Assembly (NCBI GenBank): GCA_015178975.1
Contig: WHVD01000043.1
Location: forward strand, 1 to 64,000
DNA from: Hysterangium stoloniferum
Taxonomy: Eukaryota > Basidiomycota > Agaricomycetes > Hysterangiales > Hysterangiaceae
Length of the DNA stretch: 64,000 bases
Direction of reading: 5' to 3'
The notes beneath the pieces were generated by a model. It was not told the origin of the DNA. It did not search any database and was given only the letters and a program-made list of their open reading frames with translations. Position 1 is the stretch's first letter. Every line of letters starts with the position of its first letter. Positions 47,122-58,475 of the stretch are shown here, piece by piece. The translations under genes were made by a program, and so were the position numbers.

Positions 47122-48186
47122 GTTTACTCACTTCACAATCCTTCCCCAACACATGTTCGAATTCACGAGTTTTCACTGTGTTGTGATCTGCAGGATCCAG
47201 TGCAAATATTCGGTACTACAATGATCTGTTTACAGAATAAATCAAAATACTTTATTTCTTATTGACCGAGTTTTTTGTGATCGCCTTCGTGACTCACTGC
47301 TCATCATATGATGAGGCAACAGGTCATTAACTACTTAGATATAAAGATTTCTTGGTGTATAGGATTAATTTGATGTCCTTTACAAATTCAAGTTGGTTTA
47401 TAATTGTTCCATTGCTTCACTGGAAGACCAAGAGCTTCGTTCCACACAGCTCTGTCACAAATATCTCATCCTTTAAAATGTTCTTTAACCATCTCCCTCA
47501 TTCAACTTTGACTACTACTCATTAGTCACTGATCACCCAGCGAGTATCATATTTTTTCTTCTTTTTTCACTGAATTATTTGAGACAGAGCTACATTATGT
47601 CGCATACACGTTCTGGGTGACTCTGTTAATTAGTAGATAAGATTTCGAAAGGATTGAGTCTGTTTGCAAAGCTCAGTGAGTGAGTGAGTATACTTCACTA
47701 TGTATTATAGTACCTGTTTGCGAAGCTACAAGATATTTTAATGAGTAATATAATAATAATGAATGATTGCGCATATACCTCAGTGAGTGAGTGAGTGAGT
47801 AAACTTCACTGAGGTATATGGCGAAATATCGCGACTTTTTATCTAATTTCTAATTATTTTAGGAGAGATATTAGGAGAGTAAATAGGGGAAATTTAGATA
47901 CTCGAAGTTTCTAGTCAATTGTATCATTAAGGAGAAATTCGTGATTAGGAGTTATTCCCCCCTTGACGGCACCTCAATATATGCGCATACATTCGTCATT
48001 GTAGATTTGATTCCGATTTCGGTTTATGCGAAGACTTGATTACTAACAGACTCTACCCCACGGTTGCCCTACTGTCCCAAGGATCCACGTCGGTTGAATC
48101 CGTGCGGCTGTCTATGGAGCGTCCCGCTTGACGAACCTAGCTAAGTGCCTGAGCGTATGGCTGGAAGCGAATGAATTCAGCATCAC
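47122..48186. other. AT-rich stretch with a GTGA-run hairpin
   Basis: No gene. 47772-47786 and 47806-47820 are exact reverse complements around a GTGAGTGAGTGAG run; a similar GTGA run lies at 47678-47695. Confidence 0.6.
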
Positions 48187-48803
48187 TTAATCTTGGAGGA
48201 TAGTTCTTATACATAGCTAATGCTCTTCAGTTAACTTTTAGAAAACTTCCATGAATTAGCAAAAGAGATTCGGCAACTCGTGGTCAAATCTGTCCGACAC
48301 GTTTACCGGGACATCATAGAAAATAGGGAACGGTATTAGGTCACTTATGACATCAAGACTATCGTCTCAGATATCATGACATACACGACTACTCTTGAAA
48401 TCGTTTTCAGAGTTTACATAAAGTATAACAGGAAACTGGAGGAGGAGGGAAGTTTGAGGCTACGGCCTGATGTCCTTATCAGGTCAAGAGAAACCACAAA
48501 TGCTACGTACTTGTGTAATACAACAAATAATATGATACTGTAGAAAGCTTATCGAATAGATCTACCCTCATCGAGCAGACCATAGAAGTTCGACAGATTG
48601 GACGCCGCGTAACAGCCAATTTTGGAGCATTGCTCAAACTTTTGTGCTTTCCTTCTCGCCCAAAATTGCGATGTTGGGCGATATAGATAGCCATCTGTCC
48701 GATAAAGTTTCGTCATTGGAGTTATGAAAAGATTTACGATCACATGTGCTAAAATCTTCGTTTCCGAAGCTTGCGACTGTGACAGCCGATGTTAGCCCCA
48801 GTC

Positions 48804-49206
48804 TGTAAGGCTGTAGGTATCAGCCTCACTTAGCAACAGACAGGACAATGCTATCTGATTGCAAATCGTAACGATATACAGTAAGACAGTAAGTGATAGG
48901 TGAGTTCTTTTCTATGAGAGTAGCTACTAAAAGATTCTCTCTTAAAAGGACTTCTTCCGGCGGAACAGTCGGAGAACAAAGGCACCAAGGCACAAGGAAA
49001 ATGTTGTTCGAGGGGGAAGTGATCGCGGAGACAGGAAATTAATAATTGCGATCAGGGCAGTGAGACGAAAAAAAGGGGAACAATGTCGGCGACAATAGGC
49101 GAGCGGGATGGTGTGGCCACCAGAAGAGGGATGATCGGGGAGACAATAGGTGAGCGGTCAGTGTTGGTGTGACGTATGTTTCTGTCGTAAGACCACCAGG
49201 ATTACA
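48804..49206. repeat. Solo LTR (403 bp) with TSD CAGTC in copy B
   Basis: Starts TGTAAGGCTGTAGG, ends AGGATTACA, flanked by CAGTC at 48799-48803 and 49207-49211. Copy A has the unfilled site (cccagtcgctgtc near 38627) with a single CAGTC, which proves the insertion. Confidence 0.93.
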
Positions 49207-49308
49207 CAGTCGCTGCCAACTGCTCCATCGATCACATCGACAACGTTAATGAGGCATCAAACGTGAATATGGATATAATTAATTAAATAATGGAAAAACA
49301 TAGTAGTC

Positions 49309-50820
49309 CTATTTATATATTCCAACCCATCCCGCCGTCATCCTCTTCGTCAAGGTACACCGCCCCTCGAGCTCCTGCTCCTGCGCCTCCACCTCAGAGG
49401 TCAAATTTATATCCAATCGCCTCGGAGGACGATATCCGAGCGTGTTGGCGAGCTGGAGGTAAGCTCCAGAGATGAGCTCCCGCCGTCGCTTTGCACAACG
49501 TTTGCAGTTCTCACACCGAAAGTCGCCGACGAGGCAGTTGTAGCATTCATTGCACCCCTCACAACCTCCACAGTATGCAAGCATAGAACACTCTACGTTA
49601 TCTTGTATGTGATTGCGAACTTGCTCCGCTCTTGACCAAGCTTTGTGGCAGGCGGGACAGAAGTGTGTCAGATATTGCTCTGCTGCCCGATGCTTCTGGT
49701 GCGTGTTGACAATGCGCCCATCGCAGAGCTTGATTGTCTTGTTGGCGATAGCTCGGAATTCATCTCGAACATGGACCACCCAATGTCGCAGGGGATGGGC
49801 CAACACCGTTGCCAAACTACAAACGGTCTTCTTGCAGTGCATGTCTCCGTAGGGACAGGGCACTTCGGATGGGTGTAGAGCGGTGTGCGTTGAAGAGGGT
49901 GGCCAGGAGATGGGAGACGAGGAAGAGGGAAAGGAAGATTTGGGAAGACGTTTTGGTTCCTTTCCCCGACGACCCTTGGGACCTACCAGGGACGTTTTGG
50001 CGCGATGATTGCGCGCCTTTGATTTGGATTTCAGTTCTGAACCAAGTGGAATGAAAGTAAGACTCGCAGGGTTAGCAGGCGAATGCCCGCAGACTCGCTC
50101 GTCCCGACGACCCTTGGGACCTACCAGGGACGTTTTGGCGCGATGATTGCGCGTCTTTGATTTGGATTTCAGTTCTGAACCAAGTGGAATGAAAGTAAGA
50201 CTCGCAGGGTTAGCAGGCGAATGCCCGCAGACTTGCTCGTTATTGTGATTCCAGTGGCTGCAGGCGGGGAGACTTTTACCTCCTGTGTGCGGTTCAGGAC
50301 CTACGTAATAACGTTTAGGGTTGGCGGGTGCGCCCCTGATTGTGATTTCATTAGTATTTTGTCGTACACACTCAATACAGTAAACCATACGTATGCGCCC
50401 CATCAACCCGAGTGAATGCCGGTGGCCTGTTTGATGTTTGTTCTTCCAAGGCTACTTGTGTATAACATGGATGGAGTGTGAAACTATAGTTTAAGCGTGA
50501 GTATGTGTATTGCGATTCATGTGAACGTCAGGTGAGAGAGGCCATACCTGCCGAGGCGACCTGTTTGAGTATACTCGGGCGCGGTGGTACCGCTCCACGG
50601 ACTCATGATGGATGGCGAAACATGGGTGGCAATGCTTGGGCGTGAAAAAGTACTAGGAAAACCTGGACTAGCATTCTCAAAATGAGGAACCCTATATTGA
50701 AGTTAACATTACAATTAGTGATGCATCGGAGCTACGATTATACCTCACATACCCGTTCGATCCACCAAGTGAAGAATACGAAAAGATACTCGTATTGCCT
50801 TGCGGCTTCATTCCCACTGG
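49309..50820 (-). pseudogene. Zinc-finger gene copy B, 5' truncated, with internal duplication
   Basis: The final exon is open for 365 codons and contains the same Cys/His clusters as copy A. A 46-residue segment beginning ERVCGHSPANP is present twice in tandem (about 49968-50243). The upstream exons end at 50820 inside an exon, so the promoter and first exons are missing. The splice acceptor TTGATGAG used in copy A reads TTGATGGG here (near 50397). Probably not expressed normally. Confidence 0.8.
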
Positions 50821-51056
50821 ATCCCTTGCTCCTTTCATAGCCCTTTTATGCTTTTCATCGTATCATTATGACTATGTTATGAACTAATTATGAAATCATA
50901 TATGACGTCGAAATGAGACATGTCGAAAGAGATTCAATGGTGTCAAATAATGTTTGGTTTTGTCGAGTTGAATTCGATAGGTCGAAGAGTTGTCGAAAGT
51001 TACCTTTGAATGTTTGTGACAATATGTGACATGTGATGGTTGTGACACTGATGCAT
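50821..51056 (-). repeat. Copia-LTR-like repeat at the centre of an inverted repeat
   Basis: Reverse, diverged copy of 10920-11115, with GACATGTCGAAAGAG and GTCGAAGAGTTGTCGAAAG words, and ATAAAAGGGC (reverse) as TATA-like string. It separates copy B from fragment E, which are inverted to each other. Confidence 0.55.
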
Positions 51057-51740
51057 CGCTAATTGTAATTTTAACTTAAATATAGGGTTGCTCATGTTGA
51101 GGATGATAGTCCAGGTTCTCCTAGTACTTTGTCAGGCCCAAGCATTGCCACCCATGTTTCGCCACCCATCATCAGTCCATGGAACGGTACCACTGCTCCC
51201 AAGTGGACTCAAACAGGTTGCCACGACAGGTATGGCCTCTCTCACCTAAGGTTCACATGAATCGCAATACACATACTCATGCTTGAGTTGTAGTTTAACA
51301 CTCTATCTGTGTTATACACAAGTAGTCTTGAAAGAGCAGACATCCCACAGGCTACCGGCTTTCACTCAGGTTGATGGGCCACATACATACGCATGGCTTA
51401 CTGTATTGAGTGTGTACGACAAATTACTAATGAAATCACCATCAGGGGTCCACTCGCCAACCCATTTCATTATAACCTAGGTCCTGAACTGTCGTAGTTA
51501 AGGGGCTATCACATGCTCCTGATCATAAGAACAACCAAGGTTATACTATACCACAGGGTTACAGGTACCGATTATGCCTCACAACCATTTTTCAATTGTA
51601 CTATATTTCTCCGAAATTGTTCACAGCTTATTTTTCTCCCCCTTGAACATTGTATAAGAACAGCCAAGGCTATTATGTTACACCCCAGTTGATTCACCCC
51701 ACGCATCGACTGCAGCGATGGGAGTATTAAACAAGAAGTA
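51057..51740 (+). pseudogene. Zinc-finger gene fragment E, inverted
   Basis: Plus-strand counterpart of 42990-43660: it starts in the exon end ATGCATCGCTAATTG, holds the GPSIATHVSPP exon (51130-51225), the following intron, and the start of the zinc-finger exon, then the repeat shared with 42961-43189. No intact frame. Confidence 0.8.
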
Positions 51741-52292
51741 AAAGGAAAGCCTGAGCTCCATATGATAACAATTACAACCTAACTCATTTGCGGTCACAAA
51801 TTGTGACAATGTCTTGACTATAACTTATTTTGAGTACCAGGGACATGTGAATCAAATTTGTCCATGCCATTCTATGCATCCTGAGCAGTGCACATCAGAA
51901 AATATGCTTGGTTCCATCTCTGTAAAAGTTATTTAGATTACAGGTGTAGGTGTGCTTGTGAATAGACCCTCAGCTTCTGTGTAGCCCAACCACAGAGCTG
52001 GACAGTTGAAGGATCTGAAGGAATGGACAAGTGAGAAGACACAGGCAGTGATGAACATGTGGGAGATGAGAAATGGGGGGCTTGGGTATGCATGGGCCAA
52101 GGAAGGTATCAAGTCACCATGTGAAGATGGCTGTTAAGTGAGCCAAAAGGAACATCAGGAAAGTGGGAAGATCAGTAAGTCTCCTATCTATATTGTCTAG
52201 AGCCACCTAGGAGAGCTAGCTAGCTCTGTTAGACTCAGCTAGACACACTACTTTCATGAGATCCCTATTTGCTATTCGGTATGGGAGCTTAC
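51741..52292. other. Spacer and left half of the dispersed short repeat
   Basis: 51741-52167 has nothing recognised. 52168-52292 matches 46953-47075 and is cut by the element at 52293. Confidence 0.6.
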
Positions 52293-52560
52293 TGTAAGGG
52301 TTCCGCTATGAAGATGTAGCGTAATCCCTCAGAGAGCTCTTGCAAAAGGGAACGAAATGAGTAGGACTAGGTTCCTATTCGTAAGAGACTATCGTAACCA
52401 TACAAGATATCTACCTATTTATGATAATAGTAGTAGAGCCCCGGGCAACCAGTCAAAAACCCTGTGAAACAAACACAATAGTATTCTAAGACACCTCTGG
52501 TCATACGGGCCCAACAGCCCGATGCCAAGTCCTCCCTAACCCAAGTCCGCTACCATTACA
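52293..52560 (-). repeat. LTR (3' LTR of the minus-strand element)
   Basis: Begins TGTAAGG and ends ATTACA on the plus strand. Pairs with 60759-61026. Confidence 0.95.
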
Positions 52561-52612
52561 CCTGCCCTCCCACACTGCCAGCAAGGCAATGTGCAACTCT
52601 CGGCAGACTGAC

Positions 52613-53341
52613 TCAACTGTGTAGTTCCATAACCCCTTGCTCCAACTCGTCAAGTTTGTCGCCCCAATCCTGCCCACCACTCCCAATATCCATTTCCATC
52701 GACATGGTCGCGTCCTGACCCCTTCCACCCCACATTGAAGCTTCCTGTGCCGTACGATGTTTGCTAGCCGTAGTAGCAATACTACTAGCTTGCGCCATCC
52801 TTTCCTGTGGCGTGGCAATAGGTTCAATCTGCTGAAGAAGTGACCCCTCAGTAGAAGAACTGACCCTCTGCTTCTTTTGTTTTCCATGGCGGCCACGACT
52901 ACTACCCTGTTCCCTGTCATGCTGCTGTGGAGTCATCCCACGTGCCTCTAATCTGTTCACTAATGCCACAGACCGATTCTGCTCCCTTCACATGCGTGTG
53001 CGGCCCCTAGTGCGAGGTGTAGTGGTGTTATCAGTCATCATATGCCTTTGTTGCTCCTGCATTTCAATAATACGTTGGTGAGCCCTCTCGACCTCTTCCC
53101 TTTGTAATGCCCACGCGATCTGCACCCCTTTCAGAGTGCTATCATGTACAGCATTTAAAGTCGCAGTGAAGAAATCTGAACCCATCTGTGTCTGGCCATC
53201 CTCGGTAGACATGGTGCGACAGCCTGAGGAGGAAGGAATATCAATAGGTGTAGCTGATCCAACATAAATACACGGTAAACACTGCGCGCTTGACAGGTAA
53301 GACACTGACAACCAATCGTTCTCTTTAGCCCACAGACCCAT
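52613..53341 (-). CDS. Third ORF of the element, downstream of pol, one in-frame TGA
   Basis: Two open stretches, 53341-52988 and 52969-52613, lie in the same frame and are separated by one TGA (52987-52985). The likely start is MSTEDGQTQMGSDFF. It contains a helical EREEVERAHQ-like segment (REEVERAHQRIIEMQEQQ), basic RTRGRTR, and a Ser/Gln-rich acidic tail. No membrane segment or signal, so not an envelope gene. No family recognised. Ty3 elements usually end after integrase/chromodomain, so this is an extra gene. Confidence 0.55.
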
Positions 53342-53359
53342 TCTTGTGGGATCGATAGA

Positions 53360-56300
53360 TCACCCGGACCCCGTTTTCAATGATCGTACATTTGCAACAC
53401 CAACAGCCTCCAGGTACACCTGCAAGGGCAGCAAGTTCTGCACATCTCTATATGGAAGCCAAGTATTTTGCCCGGTATTCCATACGACCTCAAACAAGGC
53501 ATCAGCGCCTTTCCCAGTGTGAGCCACAATCTTATCCACGATCCAGTCCCTAGATGATTGGCCAAACCCTGGAATCTGTTTCAGCTGCCTGCCAGGAAAT
53601 AGATGATCGTCATTTGGGATGTGGATATGCAACAAGGACACATGAAATGACGGGTTAATCCCTTGTCTCTTTAACTCAGGGGACAGTTCCAGCTCATAAG
53701 TGGCCCCTGGCTCAAGTTCACGAATGATCTTGAATGGCCCAATATACTTGGGTACTAGCTTTCATGTGTGATGCTTCGGCAACCGTAAGTTCTTTGTAGA
53801 TAAATATACGAGATCGTTGACTCTGAAATCAACAGCCCGCCTGTGTCGATTGGCCTGCCTTGTCTGCTTCACCACCCTAGCGATGAGGATTTCGTCGTGG
53901 GCAGTCATAATCGCCAATTTCATTCAGTCTGCAAAATCCTGGACGCCAGGGTACGTTGTGTTCTTCTCCCAGATCATTGGACGAGGCATCCGACCATAAT
54001 TCAGGAAAAAAGGAGAAAACCCTGTAGTTTCAGATGTAGCATTATTCATTGCGAACTCGATAGCGGGCAATTTTGAGACCCAGTCTCTCTGATTTGGTGC
54101 TACACACTGCTGCAACATTTGCATCATAGTCCAATTCGCTCGTTCGGTGGCTCCATCAGTCTGAGGGTGATACGCCGATGACATCTGCAACTCTACTCCC
54201 ATCAGCCGATGAATCTCTCTCCAGAATATGCTTGTGAACAGCGAGTCTCTGTCACTAACAATCCTCACTGGCAATCCATGCAACTTATAAACATGTTTGA
54301 ATATCACTTCCGCCATGTGAATAGCGGTATAGTTGGTCTGCGCGGGAACCAGATGGACCATACACGTTAAATGGTCAATGATTACGCAAATGCTGTCGAA
54401 CTCCCCAAGGCGATTCTTTGACACCGGCAACGGACCAACAAAGTCAACGCCAATGGCCTCCCATGGATGTGAGGGTACTTCTAGTGTGCGGAGTTGTCCC
54501 TGTGATCACTGTGTATCGGATTTGGATGTAGCACACACACTACATGACCTGCAAAACACCTCAACATCCTTTGTCATCAATGGCCACCACACCATTGCTC
54601 ACAAGTATGTGGCAGTTTTCCGCGCTCCTAAATGAGCCAAAATCGAATGAGCATGTGAAATCAACATTTCCCGCACCCGTCGGTTGCCCACAGCAATATC
54701 TGGGATACAAAGGAGTTTGCTCCCTGCCATATTGAAAAACAAAAGGCCATTTTGTGACTCGAAGCCTTTATACTCCTGCGGTGCGGCCAATATTTTTGAA
54801 AAGAAACAGTCAGTACCATACCTTCCACGAAATACCTCAGGAATGTCCAACCCTGGATTAGGCTCTGACATAATATTTGCTAGAGAAAAATCGGAAAACG
54901 ATCTCCCTTGTGACTGGTGCCTCCCGCCCTCCATTGTTGATGGTGGGGCACTCTCCACAGAAAGGCTGAGTTCTGTGGTTTCGCTAGGTGTACCTGCCCC
55001 CATCTCCTGTGGTGGGTTCTCTGCTGGATGACCAGGGGAACCTCCCCCGGTCTGACCCTCGGTACGTGTTTCTGGCTTCCTGCCACATTGTCCCCGTGAT
55101 GCTATTCCAGCTAAGGTTGCGTACGATGGACATGGACGAGTGGCCAACCTACTCGACCTCCTTGAAGGTTCATTGGCAACCAGTACCGTAGACCCCGTGT
55201 ACAATGGTGTTGACACACCTATCCCCCATACCCTTGGGACTGGCTTTGCTCCCTTCTCTTCATCATCCAGGAGTGGAGCATCAGTTACATACTCAGACTA
55301 CGCCCTTACAATTCCCAAAGGTTCATTACTATATATCCGCAACAATGCATCGGCAAACGTATTTGACTCTCCAGCAATAAAGTGGATATCGAAGTCAAAC
55401 TCGTTCAAAAGGTCCAGCCAACGTGTCTGCCTTGGAGATAGGTTCTTCTGTGTAAGGATATACTCTATTCCTTTATGGTCAGTACACACTTGAAACTTAA
55501 CTCCCAGTAACTGAGGACGAAACCGCTTCAAGGATTCGACAATTGCCAACAATTCCTGCTCATGCACTGGATAGTTCTGTTGAGCCGAAGTGAACTTCCC
55601 AGACCAGAAGGACACCACAGCTGCCGTTTTGATATCTGCGCCTTGACTCAGGATACCACTGGCACCTGTCAAGCATGCATCTGTAACTAAGTTGATGGTT
55701 GAATGACCCAGTGAGTAGTCCAAAGCAATTCGATATCGATCTCGATGAAGCTGAACAATTCACTTTACATCATCAAACACACGTTGTTCCGTTGCTCCCC
55801 ATCGCCACACCCTGTTGACACCAGTAAGCCCAGCAAGATTGGCCATCGGAATTTGAATGCCCTCGCAGTTATTAGCCAGATAGCCAACTGCTCCCAGAAA
55901 ACCAGCCAAGAGGGCCTTATTGGTAGGCACCTTCCAGTTGGCTACGGTGTGCACCTTATGTGGGTCCATCTTTACTCCTTTATCATTTACATATTACATG
56001 CCCCAATATGTTTAGTTCCGAAGCAAACAAATGCATCTTGTCGACTGCTAGGTATAATTTCTCCCGACAGAGCACCTTGAAAATGACTCGGAGGTGCTTG
56101 ACGTGATCTTCAATGGAATCCGAATATACCACAATGTCATCGAGGTATACATCCATAAACACCCCGATGTATGACGCAAAAATGTGGTTCATCAGAGTCT
56201 GGTATGTGGATGGTCCATTACAGTCACCAATCTGCAATGTCAAACTTTCCATGGTACCATCAGGAGAGGTGAACAATGTTCGGCAAACGTGTTCAGGTAC

Positions 56301-58466
56301 CACTCGGATTTGCTCATATGCATCTTTGCCATCAATGAGGCTACAATATTTATGACGCACCACATTCCGCAGGATCGCCTCGATATCTGGCAAAGGTGTG
56401 GCTAATTTATATGTATTAGCATTTTGCTGATACTTGTCAACCACTGTGCGTATTCGCAAGGCTCCATCAGCCTTTGGTGGTTTCAGAATAATTAGCATTG
56501 GACACGCATTCGTGCCCATCGCCACTCTCCACCGCCCATTTCGTAAGTAGGCATTCTTCTTATCATGCCACAGCTGACGCATGGCTTCAGGGCACTTGGA
56601 TGGTCGCCATGAGTAAACCTTCGCCTCGTCTATCAGAGGGATAGTATGATTGACTGCCCGCAATGGGGGTAGTCTCGTTGATGCTGTATCAGGATCAAGG
56701 TCAGCTGCTTCAGCACGTAAGTCCACCTGTAACCTTTCCAACTCATCCTCAAAGATTTCTGCTGCCGCGGAGTGCAGTAAGGTGACTGTGTCCCCTTCGA
56801 GGGGAAGTGGTAGGTTTGACCCGATGTTAACTCGTGTCAGATTCAACCCAAGCATAACTCGGTGTTGAAAAATAAATGGAGTTCCCAATATCAAGTCATA
56901 GGAATCAAGGTTAGCCACGTCAAAACGGCGAGAACAACTTATACCCTGGTAGGTAAACTGAGCCATTGCGGAAAAGTTGATCTTGGACCATGATCCATGT
57001 ACAGCCAACTGAAGGGTCAGTGGTTTCACCAGTGGTTCCTTAAGGACCTGAAGCTGATCCACCAAGGCTGTTGACATAAAATCCGCAAGTGACCCGCTAT
57101 CGATGAGAGCCTTCACTGGTTGACCATTGATGAGTGCTTCAATGACAACTGGTTTTGGCAACCAGCGAGTAAAATCCTTGGGTTGCATTGAGGTACACTC
57201 GACTGTTTTGAGACCTCCATAGCGCAACTGATCATGTTTTTTTTCAGCTGGCTTCCCCTTAGGGATATGGACAGCATTTACAAAAATGCTAGCCTCGGAC
57301 GAATCCCCCATGGTTGCCTGTCGAGCTAGTATCTGAGGAACGCTCCACTCCTCACGTTGTAGGTGGTCTGGAGTCACTATGTACTTAACAGCCAACTCCC
57401 AATCGTGAATCTCGTATCGTCCAGCGGTACAACGGACTTGGAACCGCCGTCTTTCCACACCATAGACATCTCGACAGATACTCGTCGTATAATATACGCG
57501 GAAGTGAAGCTCCAACAACTGGCACATTGCATCTCGACAGTATCTTCTAAAGGCGGGCATATCGCGGGAGAACCCAGGTATGTGTTCCTCATATACTGCC
57601 TGTATTTTATCTTCGAAGTCCTCATTAAGCCTTACAACTGACCAAGGCATAAATAATGGGAGATCAGTATTGGCCTCATCCCAGATACGGAGTCCTTCTT
57701 CTTCTGTGTAAACCCTAAAGCGTAGATCAGGGGAAATGCCTTCCTGCAATGCTTCTTCTGGCAGGAAGTACTCCTTCAAAGCCCCCAGAAGCTGTTGTCC
57801 TGATGCCTGCTCCCCTAAATTTGGTGAGTCATCATCCTCAGGTAATGCTTCCCGCTCTGTTGATCCTTCCATGATTATAGCGGTACTAACCACTTGTGAA
57901 ATGGCCCAGTTGCTGCGGAAGAGGGCTGACTTGCTGATCACCATGTATAATTGGGGTTGAAGGCAGTCAGTAATCTCGTATGTCCAGTATAACTGGTCAA
58001 ACACCACCTGAAAATGTTCAGTGTGTCGTATTCCAGCTGCAACTGAATCAGAATTCGAGAAGTGCACACAGCAACACTGCTGTATAATTGATGCAACCTT
58101 AGCTCGGTCAGGGCTTTGGGCAGGGAGCCGTTTCGCAGCCCATTGCTCGTTATCTTCTATACTTTGGGCCACTCGATACCCAGGCTCCCTACAATCTCTC
58201 TTTGCAATTCGCAGGAGAGTTCCGGGTAAGACATTATCCTTCACCAGAAAGGCCATAAGTGAGTAGGTAACCTCAAACCGTGTCAATGGATTATGTCCCT
58301 CAGCTATGGCTGTGTCTGGCCTGAAGAATTCTGTAATTGACTTCTGCAGCCAGGCAGCGTAAATGCGATCGTGCAAAGTATCAAATTCCTGCTGGATCTC
58401 CATGGTGCTCATTATGAAGGAGGCCATTCGAAGAGATATGTCAACCTGCTCCTTCTTCTTTTCCAA
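53360..58466 (-). pseudogene. Pol of the minus-strand element, interrupted
   Basis: 58466-55983 is open: an N-terminal region of about 400 residues, a protease with ALIDSGSLADF, and RT with DGKDAYEQIRVVPEH and VYLDDIVVYS. Just after LGHVI, four extra bases near 55990 shift the frame. The frame resumes with MDPHKVHTVANWKVP, a TGA at about 55759, RNase H (TDACLTGASGILSQG), then integrase (54430-53924: DHLTCMVHLVPAQTNY, SDRDSLFTSIFW, DGATERAN) and a chromodomain-like end ([19 protein letters not shown]). Further breaks separate the parts. Not functional as read. Confidence 0.88.
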
Positions 58467-58475
58467 TTTGGCAAG

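Larger units (their letters stand above)
48187..50820. repeat. Segmental duplication of 38030-40230 (copy B)
   Basis: Same direction as copy A, few base changes, plus one solo LTR insertion (48804-49206) and one internal tandem duplication. The homology ends inside the exon with PVGVEPQG (50820). Confidence 0.88.

Noticed and set aside
52613-53341. Envelope gene
   Set aside because: No signal peptide, membrane segment or glycosylation-rich ectodomain.
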